Shown: piece after piece, positions 17,302 to 27,058 of the stretch
Numbering within the stretch: the stretch's first letter is position 1
Layout of the letters: each line of letters opens with the position of its first letter
Source: Alloyangia mangrovi
GTDB taxonomy: Bacteria > Pseudomonadota > Alphaproteobacteria > Rhodobacterales > Rhodobacteraceae
Length of the DNA: 64,000 bases
Direction of reading: 5' to 3'
Assembly: GCF_002300555.2 (NCBI RefSeq)
Contig: NZ_NTHN02000013.1
Span: 1-64,000 of the forward strand
Made by a program: the position numbers and the translations under genes
The notes under the pieces: generated by a model
Seen by the model: the letters and a program-made list of their open reading frames with translations, nothing else
What the model was told of the DNA's origin: nothing
Database searches by the model: none

Positions 17302-18726
17302 TCACTCCGCCAATACCCAGGTGTCCTTGACCCCGCCGCCCTGCGACGAGTTCACCACGAGCGAGCCCTCGGTCAGCGCCACGCGGGTCAGCCCACCCGG
17401 CACCAGTTCGATGGTTTCTCCGACGAGGCAGTAGGGGCGCAGATCGACGTGGCGCGGCGCGATCCCCTCCTCGACGAAGGTCGGACAGGCCGAGAGCGCC
17501 AGCGTTGGCTGGGCGATGTAATTGTCGGGGTTCTTGCGGATCTTCGCGGCAAAGGACTCGATGGTCGACTTGTCGGATTTCGGCCCCACGAGCATGCCGT
17601 AGCCGCCCGAGCCGTGCACCTCCTTGACCACAAGCTCCGAGAGGTTCTCGAGCACGTACTTGCAGTCGTCAGGCTTGGCGCATTGCCAGGTCGGCACATT
17701 TTCGAGGATCGGCTCCTCGCCGAGGTAGAAGCGGATCATCTCGGGAACGAAGGTGTAGATCGCCTTGTCATCGGCGACGCCCGCGCCGGGGGCCGAGCAG
17801 ATGGTCACCCCGCCCGAGCGGTAAACGCTCATCAGCCCCGGCACACCCAGCATCGAGTCGGGCCGGAAGCAAAGCGGATCGATGAAGGCATCGTCGATCC
17901 GGCGATAGATGACGTCGACCTTCTTGGGCCCCTCGGTGGTCTTCATCCAGACGAAGTCACCCTCGACGAAAAGGTCCTGCCCCTCGACCAGTTCGACGCC
18001 CATGAGGTCGGCAAGGAAGCTGTGCTCGTAATAGGCCGAATTGAAATGGCCCGGCGTGAGGATGACGATATTCGGCTCGCCCTGGCATTTCTGCGGCGCG
18101 ACCGAGGCGAGGGTCTTCTTCAGCAGTCCGGCGTAGCCATCGACCGGGCGGATGCGGCTTTCCATGAAGAGCTGCGGGAACATGCGCATCATGATCTCGC
18201 GGTTCTGCAGCATGTAGCTGACACCCGACGGGGTGCGGCAATTGTCTTCCAGCACGTAGAACTGGTCGGGCCCGGTGCGCACCAGATCGACGCCGACGAT
18301 GTGGCTGAACACGCCGCGCGGCGGGCGGAAGCCGATGGCGGCCTTCTCGAAGGCCTCGTTGTTGGTCACCAGGTGCTCGGGGATCTTGCCCGCGCGGATG
18401 ATCTCGCGGCGGTCGTAGACGTCGGCGAGGAAAGCGTTCAGCGCCGCCGCCCGCTGGCGCACCCCGCGGTCGAGCTTGCGCCACTCCTCGGCAGTCATCA
18501 CGCGGGGGAACATGTCGAAGGGAATGAGCCGCTCCGGGTCGCCGCCCTCGCCGTAAACCGCGAAGGTGATCCCGACCCGCCGGAACAGCGCCTCGGCCTC
18601 GGACTGTTTCAGGCTTCGCAATTCGGCCGGCATCGACCGATACCATTTCTCCAGGTTCTGATAGGCCGAGCGAACCTGCTCGCCGTTCAACATCTCATTG
18701 AAAATCGCTGGCTTCGTGGCGCTCAT
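17302..18726 (-). CDS. Circularly permuted ATP-grasp protein (DUF404/DUF407 type)
   Basis: 474-residue predicted ATP-dependent ligase. The permuted ATP-grasp core is recognisable from FYVLEDNCRTPSGVSYMLQN near the middle, VIYRRIDDAFIDPLCF and the later KEVHGSGGYGMLVGP loop that would contact ATP. Family members are predicted to join amino acids or peptides. First gene of the operon ATP-grasp, alpha-E, transglutaminase (and probably Anbu). Start 18726 follows AAAGGGATTGTC; the open frame upstream has no similarity. The substrate is unknown. Confidence 0.9.
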   Translation of the reverse strand: MSATKPAIFNEMLNGEQVRSAYQNLEKWYRSMPAELRSLKQSEAEALFRRVGITFAVYGEGGDPERLIPFDMFPRVMTAEEWRKLDRGVRQRAAALNAFLADVYDRREIIRAGKIPEHLVTNNEAFEKAAIGFRPPRGVFSHIVGVDLVRTGPDQFYVLEDNCRTPSGVSYMLQNREIMMRMFPQLFMESRIRPVDGYAGLLKKTLASVAPQKCQGEPNIVILTPGHFNSAYYEHSFLADLMGVELVEGQDLFVEGDFVWMKTTEGPKKVDVIYRRIDDAFIDPLCFRPDSMLGVPGLMSVYRSGGVTICSAPGAGVADDKAIYTFVPEMIRFYLGEEPILENVPTWQCAKPDDCKYVLENLSELVVKEVHGSGGYGMLVGPKSDKSTIESFAAKIRKNPDNYIAQPTLALSACPTFVEEGIAPRHVDLRPYCLVGETIELVPGGLTRVALTEGSLVVNSSQGGGVKDTWVLAE

Positions 18727-19196
18727 GACAATCCCTTTGCTCTGAGGCCCACGTTCTCCGTTTCGCAAGCGGAGGAAAAGCCCCCCGCGCAGAAAAACGA
18801 TCCCGGCCCCAAATTGACTGCCCAAAAATTCGGCAAATGCGCCCTCACGAATCTGATCTCTTGAGCATTCGCCTTAGTTTAGCCGGATATGCCCCGTGTT
18901 TCCGATATATTTTGCTCGCATATTGGGCAATTCGCGCGACGGACGCCCACCAAATCATCACGCCACTCCGCAACCGGTATCCGCCGTTGAAACCACGTGG
19001 CGGCGCCTCACGGCTCCGTTATCCGAAGGGAGCGCCGGTTGTCGGCGCGTCAACGGGGAGCCGTGGCGGCCCAAGCCCGACAGGGCAGCCGCCTGAGGCG
19101 CAACGATAATCGAAGCGGAGGAGGACCCGCCCGGATAACCGGCCATCAGAGCCGTTCTGCGCGGAACCGAGACCCCGCTCTATAGGGATGTTGAAC
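18727..19196. other. Divergent intergenic region between ATP-grasp operon and urtA
   Basis: About 470 bp without a convincing gene. The part nearest the ATP-grasp gene (18800-18960) is relatively AT-rich and is the likeliest place for both promoters. The urtA-proximal part contains a structured element annotated separately (19009-19065) and GC-rich sequence with no open frame I trust. Confidence 0.5.
19009..19065 (+). promoter_or_regulatory. Structured leader element upstream of urtA
   Basis: An outer stem CACGGCTCC (19009-19017) pairs with GGAGCCGTG (19057-19065), extended by GTT/AAC across a two-base bulge. Inside is a second perfect hairpin, GCGCCG-GTTGT-CGGCGC (19032-19048). It lies about 130 nt before urtA in the sense orientation. 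It does not match the ykkC/guanidine-I motifs that I can recall. Could be an attenuator or RNA regulator; function is unproven. Confidence 0.4.
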
Positions 19197-20480
19197 ATGA
19201 TCACAGCAATGAAATTTTCCACCGTGGCCGCGCTCGCGCTCGTTGCAGCCGGCGCCGCGCAGGCCGCAGACTGCCCGATCAAGGTGGGCGTGCTGCACTC
19301 GCTCTCCGGCACCATGGCGATTTCCGAGACCACTCTGAAAGACACCATGCTGATGCTGATCGACAAGCAGAACAAGGCCGGCGGCCTGCTGGGATGCCAG
19401 CTCGAAGCCGTGGTGAAGGACCCGGCCTCCGACTGGCCGCTCTTCGCTGAAAAGGCCCGCGAGCTGATCTCCAACGACAAGGTCGACGTGATCTTCGGCT
19501 CCTGGACCTCGGCCTCGCGCAAGGCCGTGCTGCCGGTGATCGAAGAGCTGAACGCGCTCTACTTCTACCCGGTGCAATACGAGGGTGAGGAAAGCTCGAA
19601 GAACGTCTTCTACACCGGCGCCGCCCCGAACCAGCAGGCGATCCCGGCCACCGACTACTTCCTCGACGAGCTTGGCGTCGAGAAATTCGCCCTGCTCGGC
19701 ACAGACTACGTCTACCCGCGCACCACGAACCGCATCCTCGAGGCCTACCTGAAGTCGAAGGGCATCGCCGAAGAGGACATCTTCGTCAACTACACCCCCT
19801 TCGGCCACTCCGACTGGTCGACCATCGTGTCCGACGTGAAAGCGCTCGGCGCCGACGGCAAGCAGGTCGGCGTGATCTCGACGATCAACGGCGATGCCAA
19901 CATCGGCTTCTACAAGGAACTCGCGGCGCAGGGCGTCTCGGCCGATGACATCCCCGTGGTCGCCTTCTCGGTGGGCGAAGAGGAACTCTCGGGCCTCGAC
20001 ACCTCCAACCTCGTCGGCCACCTCGCCGCCTGGAACTACTTCATGTCCGCCGAGGGCGAGGCCAATGCCGAGTTCATCAAGGAATGGCATGCCTTCATCG
20101 GCGACGAGAAGCGCGTGACCAACGACCCGATGGAGGCGCATTACATCGGCTTCAACATGTGGGTGAACGCGGTCACCGCCGCCGAGACCACCGATGTCGA
20201 CGCCGTGCGCGGGCACATGTGGGGCCAGGAGTTCCCGAACCTGACCGGCGGCACCGCGGTGATGGGCGTGAACCACCACCTCTCGAAGCCGGTGCTGATC
20301 GGCGAGATCCGCGCCGATGGCCAGTTCGACATCATCTCCTCGACCGAGCCGGTGCCGGGCGATGCCTGGACCGACTACCTCCCCGAGTCCGCGGTGCTGG
20401 AGTCGGATTGGAAGGACCTCGAGTGCGGCATGTACAACACCGAGACCAAGACCTGCGTGCAGCTTCAGTCCAACTACTGA
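19197..20480 (+). CDS. urtA: Urea ABC transporter substrate-binding protein
   Basis: Periplasmic urea or short-amide receptor of the UrtABCDE importer, 427 residues. A signal peptide (MKFSTVAALALVAAGAAQA) is followed by CPIKVGVLHSLSGTMAISET, the UrtA N-terminal hallmark; VIFGSWTSASRKAVLPV and YPVQYEGEESSKNVFYTGA are also typical. ATG 19197 has an AGGGA site 8 nt upstream; the in-frame ATG at 19188 is possible but has no spaced site. First gene of urtABCDE, usually controlled by nitrogen status (NtrC) in relatives. Confidence 0.93.
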   Translation: MITAMKFSTVAALALVAAGAAQAADCPIKVGVLHSLSGTMAISETTLKDTMLMLIDKQNKAGGLLGCQLEAVVKDPASDWPLFAEKARELISNDKVDVIFGSWTSASRKAVLPVIEELNALYFYPVQYEGEESSKNVFYTGAAPNQQAIPATDYFLDELGVEKFALLGTDYVYPRTTNRILEAYLKSKGIAEEDIFVNYTPFGHSDWSTIVSDVKALGADGKQVGVISTINGDANIGFYKELAAQGVSADDIPVVAFSVGEEELSGLDTSNLVGHLAAWNYFMSAEGEANAEFIKEWHAFIGDEKRVTNDPMEAHYIGFNMWVNAVTAAETTDVDAVRGHMWGQEFPNLTGGTAVMGVNHHLSKPVLIGEIRADGQFDIISSTEPVPGDAWTDYLPESAVLESDWKDLECGMYNTETKTCVQLQSNY

Positions 20481-20568
20481 CCTGAGCTGACCGGCGGCGG
20501 GCGCGGGGATCCCTCGCGCCCGCCCAGCCTGTTTACCGAATTCCGCACTCTGTTCCCGGGGGCCGTCC

Positions 20569-22528
20569 ATGCCGCGCGCGCTTCTTTCGTCTCTTGCGCT
20601 CCTGCTCTGTCTGATCCTCGCGCCGCTCACCGCCGCCGCGCAGGAGACGGGACTCAAGGCGATCCTCCAGCAATACCAGGCCGAAGTCGCCAAGCCCGGT
20701 CGACAGACCGTCGACGCGCTGATCGAGGCGCTGGTCTCCTCCGGCGATCCCGCGGTGCCTGCCTTCCTGCAGAACTGGGGCGACCGCGAGGTCTACCAGC
20801 GCAAGACCGACGGGCAGTTCTTCTTCGCCAGCAAGAACGGCGGAGACTACGCGCTGAGCGACATCGTCACCGGCCAGCTCGCCGGCACCGCCCCCAGCGC
20901 CGAGATCGAGCAAATCCGCCCCAACGGCGGCGTGCGCCGGGTGATCAGCACCGCGCTGGTGCAGTTCCAGCTCTCCGACCCCAACATCGCCAATCGCATC
21001 GCCGCGCTCGACGCCATCGCCCGCAGCCCCTCCGCCGACCAGATCGAGCCGCTGCGCGCCTCCATCGAGACCGAGGAAGACCCCGGCGTTCTGGCCCGCA
21101 AGAAGCGCCTCGACGGCATGCTCACCGCCAGTTTCGGCGCCACCCCCGAGACCCGCATTGCCGCCATCGGGGCGCTGTCCTCCGAGCTCAGCGTCGACGT
21201 GCGCGCGGTGCTCAACCAGATCCTCACCACCCGCGCCGGCGTCGCCGAGAGCCTGCCCGAGGGTGCCAATATCGCCCGCGTTCTGAAACCCGGCAAGGAG
21301 CTGACCGAGGCCGAGGCCTACGCCCGGCTGGTCAGCGCCGATCTCGCCCAGCCGGTGCAGAGCCGCGAGCAGATCAAGGCCGCGCTCACCGCCAACCTCG
21401 AGGGCGGTGCCGTCGGCGGCGTGCCGCTCGGCCAACTCGTGTCGGAAGCCGGCCGCGCCCGCGCCTATGCCGCCCTCGCCGCCGAGGGTCTCGTGCCCGC
21501 CCGCGTCACCGAAGAGGACCGCAAGGCCGCCCTCTCCTCCCACGTCTTCTACGAGGAATACCTCGAGCCCGACGCCGCCATCACCGATGCGGCGAAGGCG
21601 GCGCTCGGCTCGGTGCGCACCCGCGTCGGCCTGTGGCAGGCGGTGGATTTCGGCCTCGACTCCCTGTCGCTGGCCTCGATCTACTTCCTTGCCGCCATCG
21701 GCCTTGCCATCACCTTCGGCGTCATGGGCGTCATCAACATGGCGCATGGCGAATTCATCATGATGGGCGCCTATACCGGCTACGTGGTGCAGCAGATCAT
21801 CCCCGACTACACGCTGTCGCTGATCGTCGCCCTGCCGCTGGCCTTCGCCATCACCTTCGCCGCCGGCGTGGCGATGGAGCGGCTGGTGATCCGCTGGCTC
21901 TACCACCGCCCGCTCGAGACCCTGCTCGCCACCTTCGGCATCTCGATCGCACTGCAGCAGCTGGCGAAAAAACGTCTTCGGCACCCAGGCCCGCCCGCTG
22001 ACCTCGCCGCATTGGCTCGACGGGGCATGGATCATCAACGACGTCGCCGGCATCGCCAACATCCGCATCGGGATCTTCGTGCTGGCGCTGGTCTTCCTGT
22101 GCTTGATCCTCTTCATCCTCAACAAGACCCGCATCGGCCTCGAGGTCCGTGCGGTCACCCAGAACCCCGGCATGGCCGCCTCGATGGGCATCAACCCCGA
22201 CAAGATCAACATGCTGACCTTCGGCCTCGGATCCGGCATCGCCGGGATCGCCGGCATCGCCATCGGTCTCTACGCGCAGGTCACCTCCGAGATGGGCGGC
22301 AACTACATCGTGCAGAGCTTCATGACCGTGGTCGTCGGCGGTGTCGGCAACGTCTGGGGCACCCTCGCCGGGGCCGCGCTGATCGGCATCCTGCAAAAGG
22401 GCATCGAGTGGATGAACCCCAGCAATACGCTGGCAGCGCAAACCTACATGATCCTCTTCATCATCCTGTTCATCCAGTTCCGCCCCAAGGGCATCGTCGC
22501 CCTCAAGGGCCGCGCTGCGGGAGACTGA
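20569..22528 (+). pseudogene. urtB: Urea ABC transporter permease UrtB, apparent 1-base frameshift
   Basis: LivH-type permease with the long N-terminal periplasmic extension typical of UrtB (signal peptide, then about 320 residues), followed by membrane segments from about residue 360. The frame is correct to IALQQLAK, then a run of six A (21967-21972) shifts it. With five A the reading would continue NVFGTQARPLTSPHW and on through GLEVRAVTQNPGMAASMGI to the TGA at 22528, a normal 652-residue UrtB. As given, the frame runs on into nonsense until 22647. Neighbouring urt genes are intact, so a sequence error is likelier than a real pseudogene. Confidence 0.85.
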
Positions 22529-22554
22529 CCATGCCCCGCACCCAACACCCGCCC

Positions 22555-22630
22555 GTTCTTCTAGGCAGAAATATCCCGGGGGAGAGCCGCGCAGCGGCTC
22601 GGGGCAGAGCCCCCGCGGCCCCCCAGCCCC
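22555..22630 (+). repeat. Intergenic repeat, copy A (urtB-urtC)
   Basis: GC-rich element starting TTCTTCTAGGC, then AAATATCCCGGGGGAG, followed by inverted repeats (GAGCCGC/GCGGCTC and GGGGC/GCCCC). The same core recurs at 28358-28412 (inverted) and 30708-30780. Such elements are common between genes in Rhodobacterales genomes and probably fold in the transcript. Confidence 0.75.
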
Positions 22631-22643
22631 AGGGAGCCAGCGC

Positions 22644-23875
22644 ATGACCAGCTTCTTCGCCCGCAACAAGTCCGCCGCCTGGTTCCTGCTGGCTCTCGCC
22701 CTCTTCGTGCTGCTGGTCACCGTGCTGGCGCCGGCGACGGGCACCGGGTTCCTGTCGACCTCCTTCGTCAAGACGCTGGGCAAGACGCTCTGCCTGATGC
22801 TGGTCGCGGTAGCGATGGACGTGGTCTGGGGCTACACCGGCATCCTGAGCCTCGGCCACATGGCCTTCTTCGGCCTCGGCGGCTACATGATCGGCATGTG
22901 GCTGATGTATGCCCGCACCGAGCTCATCATCGCCGAGAGCCTGCGCGCCGCGCCGATCCCGCCCACCCCCGAGGAGATCCATGACGCCATCGGCCAGCAG
23001 ATCTTCGGCGTGGTCGGCAGCGCCGACTTCCCCTGGCTCTGGGGCTTCGCGCACAGCTTCCCGCTGCAGCTCGCGATGGTGGTGCTGGTGCCCGGCATCC
23101 TCGCGCTGGTTTTCGGCTGGCTCGCCTTCCGCAGCCGGGTCACCGGGGTGTACCTTTCGATCCTGACGCAGGCGATGACCCTGGCGCTGTCGCTCTACCT
23201 CTTCCAGAACGAGGCAGGCCTGCGCGGCAACAACGGGCTTTCCGGTCTGCAGAACCTGCCGGGGCTCGACGCGGTGCCGCAATCCACCATCTCGATCTGG
23301 TTCTTCTGGGGCTCGGCGCTGGCGCTCGGCCTCGGCTACCTGCTCTTTGCCTGGGTGGTCTCGGGCAAGATGGGCTCGGTGATCCGCGGCATCCGCGACA
23401 ACGAGAACCGGGTGCGCTTCCTCGGCTACCACGTGGAGAGCTACAAGCTCTTCATCTTCACGCTCACCGGCATCATCTCGGGCCTCGCGGGCGCGCTGTA
23501 TTATCCGCAGGCAGGCATCATCAACCCGGCCGAGATCGCCCCCATCGCCTCGATCTACCTCGCGGTGTGGGTCGCCATCGGCGGTCGCGGGCGGCTCTAT
23601 GGCGCGGCGCTCGGCGCTGCGGTGGTCTCGCTGCTGTCGAGCTGGTTCACCGGCGGCGGCGCGCCCAACATCAACCTCGGTTTCTACACGATCAACTGGA
23701 CCGACTGGTGGTTGGTGCTGCTGGGGCTCAGCTTCGTGGCGGTGACGCTGCTGGCGCCCAAGGGCATCGGCGGGATCTTCGATCTCTTCAGCCGCCGCCA
23801 CGCAGTGCCCGAGCGGGTCGGCGATTTCGGCCCCGATCAGGGCGCGCGGCGCACCGTCGAAGGGGAGGAAGAGAA

Positions 23876-23879
<4 letters not shown>
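22644..23879 (+). CDS. urtC: Urea ABC transporter permease UrtC
   Basis: LivM-type second permease of the urea importer, 411 residues, about ten membrane segments. Family markers include DVVWGYTGILSLGHMAFFGL near the N-terminus, VSGKMGSVIRGIRDNENRVR (the cytoplasmic coupling loop) and the C-terminal LLAPKGIGGIFDL. The stop codon overlaps urtD by ATGA. The 115-bp gap from urtB is filled by a repeat element, so the operon continues through it. Confidence 0.93.
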
Positions 23880-24616
<737 letters not shown>

Positions 24617-24631
24617 AGACACACGCTGACC

Positions 24632-24678
24632 TGCAACGTCCCTTGAAGGACGTTGCAAATCTCTTCGAAGAGATTTGC
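24632..24678 (+). promoter_or_regulatory. Two overlapping perfect inverted repeats between urtD and urtE
   Basis: First hairpin: TGCAACGTCC (24632-24641), six-base loop, GGACGTTGCA (24648-24657). Second: a perfect 24-bp palindrome of half-site GCAAATCTCTTC at 24655-24678. The two share GCA (24655-24657), so in RNA they could be alternatives or stack. They fill most of the 79-bp urtD-urtE gap and end 17 nt before the urtE start. May tune urtE expression, stabilise upstream mRNA or act as a DNA operator. Confidence 0.55.
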
Positions 24679-24695
24679 GAATGGAGCGAGATGCC

Positions 24696-25391
24696 ATGCT
24701 GAAAGTCGACACCCTCACCCTGCACTACGGGCAGAGCCAGATCCTGCACGGGATCAGCCTCGCTGCGGAGCCCGGCAAGGTCACCGCAGTTATGGGCACC
24801 AATGGCGTGGGCAAAACCTCGCTGCTCAAGGCCATCGCCGGGCGGCACCCCTACTCCAGCGGAACGATCAGCCTCGACGGAAAGCCGCTGGAGCACCTCA
24901 ACGCCTATCAGGCGGCCCGCGCCGGCATCGCCTACGTGCCGCAGGGGCGCGAGATCTTCCCGCTGATGACCGTGCAGGAGAACCTCGAGTCCGGATTTGC
25001 CTGCCTCGACCGTTCCGAGCGCGGCGTGCCGGCGCATATCTTCGAGCTCTTCCCGATCCTCAAGGACTTCCTGCAGCGCCGCGGCGGCGATCTCTCGGGC
25101 GGGCAGCAGCAGCAGCTCGCCATCGCCCGCGCGCTGATCACCCGGCCGCGCGTGCTGCTCCTCGACGAGCCGACCGAGGGCATCCAGCCCAACATCATCC
25201 AGCAGATCGGCCGGGTCATCGCGCAGCTGCGGGATCAGGGCGACATGGCGGTGGTGCTGGTCGAGCAATATTTCGATTTCACCTGGGGGCTGGCCGACAG
25301 CTTCTACGCGGTCACCCGGGGCGCTGTGTCGCTTTCCGGACAGGCCGGGGAGATCGATCGCGAGGCACTGCTCGAAAAAGTCTCAATCTGA
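24696..25391 (+). CDS. urtE: Urea ABC transporter ATP-binding protein UrtE
   Basis: LivF-type ATPase, 231 residues. Walker A GTNGVGKTS, signature LSGGQQQQLAIA and Walker B VLLLDEPTEGIQPNIIQQIG are distinctly UrtE. The start at 24696 follows GGAG at 24683-24686; an in-frame ATG at 24681 lies inside the palindrome tail and is less likely. Last gene of the operon. No urease (ureDABCEFG) genes follow, unlike in many relatives. Confidence 0.92.
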   Translation: MLKVDTLTLHYGQSQILHGISLAAEPGKVTAVMGTNGVGKTSLLKAIAGRHPYSSGTISLDGKPLEHLNAYQAARAGIAYVPQGREIFPLMTVQENLESGFACLDRSERGVPAHIFELFPILKDFLQRRGGDLSGGQQQQLAIARALITRPRVLLLDEPTEGIQPNIIQQIGRVIAQLRDQGDMAVVLVEQYFDFTWGLADSFYAVTRGAVSLSGQAGEIDREALLEKVSI

Positions 25392-25410
25392 CCCGGAAAC
25401 CCGGTAAGTT

Positions 25411-25433
25411 GCTGCGTTGCGGCGTCTTTTTTT
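25411..25433 (+). terminator. Probable rho-independent terminator after urtE
   Basis: Short stem GCTGC/GCGGC (with one G-U pair) around GTT, followed after two bases by seven T. It starts 20 bp past the urtE stop. The stem is weak but the U-run is clear. Confidence 0.5.
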
Positions 25434-25524
25434 CCTTGCTTAAAGCGGTTTGAGCCCCAAGTCTCCTGCTAGGAGATTGTTCAATTGTTTATGGTTGTGA
25501 AGGGGTTTTCCAGGGAGGAGGTCT

Positions 25525-25590
25525 TGCCGCATTGCGGCATCCGCGCGCATCTGCGCGCCCGTCCTTTTTCATGCTTTGCGCATCTTGCGC
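25525..25590 (+). promoter_or_regulatory. Series of short hairpins in leader of sugar ABC operon
   Basis: Three consecutive small inverted repeats precede the binding-protein gene: TGCCGC-ATT-GCGGCA (25525-25539), GCGCGC-ATCT-GCGCGC (25543-25558) and GCGCA-TCT-TGCGC (about 25578-25590). All contain GCAT or GCGCAT near the loop. They lie in the 248-bp gap after urtE. An additional hairpin TCTCCT-GCT-AGGAGA is at 25462-25476. No promoter hexamers are certain. Confidence 0.35.
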
Positions 25591-25639
25591 CCATCCCCTT
25601 CCGCCCGCTGGTTTGACGACCAACAACAGGAGGAAGACG

Positions 25640-26989
25640 ATGACACCCATCAAACGCCGAGGTCTCGGCGGCACCGCCATGGCATTGGCGCTGACCGCCG
25701 GGATGGCCCACGCCGATACGATCCGGTTCTGGACCATCGAGGAGCAGCCCGAGCGGCTCGCCAAGCAGGAGGCCATGGCCGCCGCCTTCACCGAGGCCAC
25801 CGGCCATGAGGTCGAGGTGATCCCGGTCACCGAGAGCGAGATGGGCACCCGTGCCACCGCCGCCTTCGCCGCCGGCGACATGCCCGATGTCATATACCAC
25901 CCGCTGTCCTACGCCCTGCCCTGGGCCGAGGCCGGCATCCTCGACCCCGATGCCGCCACCGACGTGATCGAGGAGCTGGGCGGCGCCACCTTCGCCCCCG
26001 GTGCGCTGAAGATGGCCGAGTTCGACGACGGCTTCGCCTCGGTGCCCGCCGATGGCTGGACGCAGATGATCATCTACCGCAAGGACCTCTTCGAGGAGGC
26101 CGGGCTCGAGCCGCCCACCAGCTACGCCAACGTGGAAGCCGCGCTCGAGAAGCTGCACAACCCGCCCGAGATGTACGGTTTCGTCGCCGCCACCAAGGTC
26201 GACGAGGCCTTCATGAGCCAGGTGCTCGAGCATGTCTTCCTTGCCAATGGTGTCTCGCCGGTCGGCGCCGACGGCTTTGCCGAGCTCGACGAGGCCAAGA
26301 CCACCGAGGTGCTGGAGTTCTACAAGGCCATCGCCAAGGCCTCGCCGCCGGGCGATCTCTACTGGGACCAGGCCCGGACGATCTACTTCTCGGGCAACAC
26401 CGCGATGACCATCTGGTCGCCCTTCATCCTCGACGAGCTGGCCGGCCTCCGCGACAGCGCGCCGCCCACCATCAACGATGATCCGACCTCGGCCGAGCTG
26501 GCCGGGAAGACCGGCATCGTCACCAACTTCTCCGGACCGTCCAATCCCGATGGCGCCGCCTTTGCCGAGCTGAACTTCCTCGGCATCACCGGCGATGCCA
26601 ACACCGATGTCGCCGAGGCCTTCGTGAAATACTCGATGGACGAGGGCTATCTCGACACGCTGGCCATCGCACCCGAGGGCAAGTTTCCCGTCCGCCGCGG
26701 CACCGACGAGGATCCCGAGATCTTCGTCAAGGAATGGTCGAAGCTGCCGGTCGGCGTCGACCGCCAGGCGTCTCTCGTCGATCTCTATGGCGAGGACACC
26801 GTCGACGAGCTGGTCGCTGGCCTCGATGTGGCACAGCGATGGGGCGCCGACGTCGGCCAGATGGCGCTGGCTTCGAAGATGGTCAACAGCCAGGTCGTGA
26901 ACCGCGTGGTCCGCGCCTTCATCGACGACGAGATCGATGCCGCAGCAGCCGTCACGCAGCTCAACGACGAGCTGGGCGCGATCCAGTAA
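25640..26989 (+). CDS. Sugar-type ABC transporter substrate-binding protein
   Basis: Extracellular solute-binding protein family 1, 449 residues. A signal peptide with a twin-Arg-like start (TPIKRRGLGGTAMALALTAG) ends near AHA, followed by DTIRFWTIEEQPERLAKQEA. AGDMPDVIYH and TAMTIWSPFILDEL fit family 1 proteins for oligosaccharides or polyols. The start at 25640 has AGGAGGA upstream. It heads an operon with two permeases and a MalK-like ATPase. The substrate is unknown. Confidence 0.88.
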   Translation: MTPIKRRGLGGTAMALALTAGMAHADTIRFWTIEEQPERLAKQEAMAAAFTEATGHEVEVIPVTESEMGTRATAAFAAGDMPDVIYHPLSYALPWAEAGILDPDAATDVIEELGGATFAPGALKMAEFDDGFASVPADGWTQMIIYRKDLFEEAGLEPPTSYANVEAALEKLHNPPEMYGFVAATKVDEAFMSQVLEHVFLANGVSPVGADGFAELDEAKTTEVLEFYKAIAKASPPGDLYWDQARTIYFSGNTAMTIWSPFILDELAGLRDSAPPTINDDPTSAELAGKTGIVTNFSGPSNPDGAAFAELNFLGITGDANTDVAEAFVKYSMDEGYLDTLAIAPEGKFPVRRGTDEDPEIFVKEWSKLPVGVDRQASLVDLYGEDTVDELVAGLDVAQRWGADVGQMALASKMVNSQVVNRVVRAFIDDEIDAAAAVTQLNDELGAIQ

Positions 26990-27058
26990 CCCCCGACATG
27001 GCGGGGCGCTCACGCGGCGCCCCGTTTCCTTTCCGACGTGCAAGACCGGAGGGTGTCC

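Noticed and set aside
17449-18864. 471-codon plus-strand frame across the ATP-grasp gene
   Set aside because: Antisense to a conserved gene, no recognisable motif, no ribosome-binding site.
19009-19065. ykkC (guanidine) riboswitch upstream of urtA
   Set aside because: The conserved ykkC sequence blocks are absent; only the presence of structure is shared.
18837-19185. Small plus-strand frames in the urtA upstream region
   Set aside because: Several overlapping frames of similar length and Arg/Pro-rich content; the region contains RNA structure and likely promoters instead.
19146-20693. 515-codon minus-strand frame across urtA
   Set aside because: Mirror of urtA codon bias; urtA has a signal peptide and family motifs.
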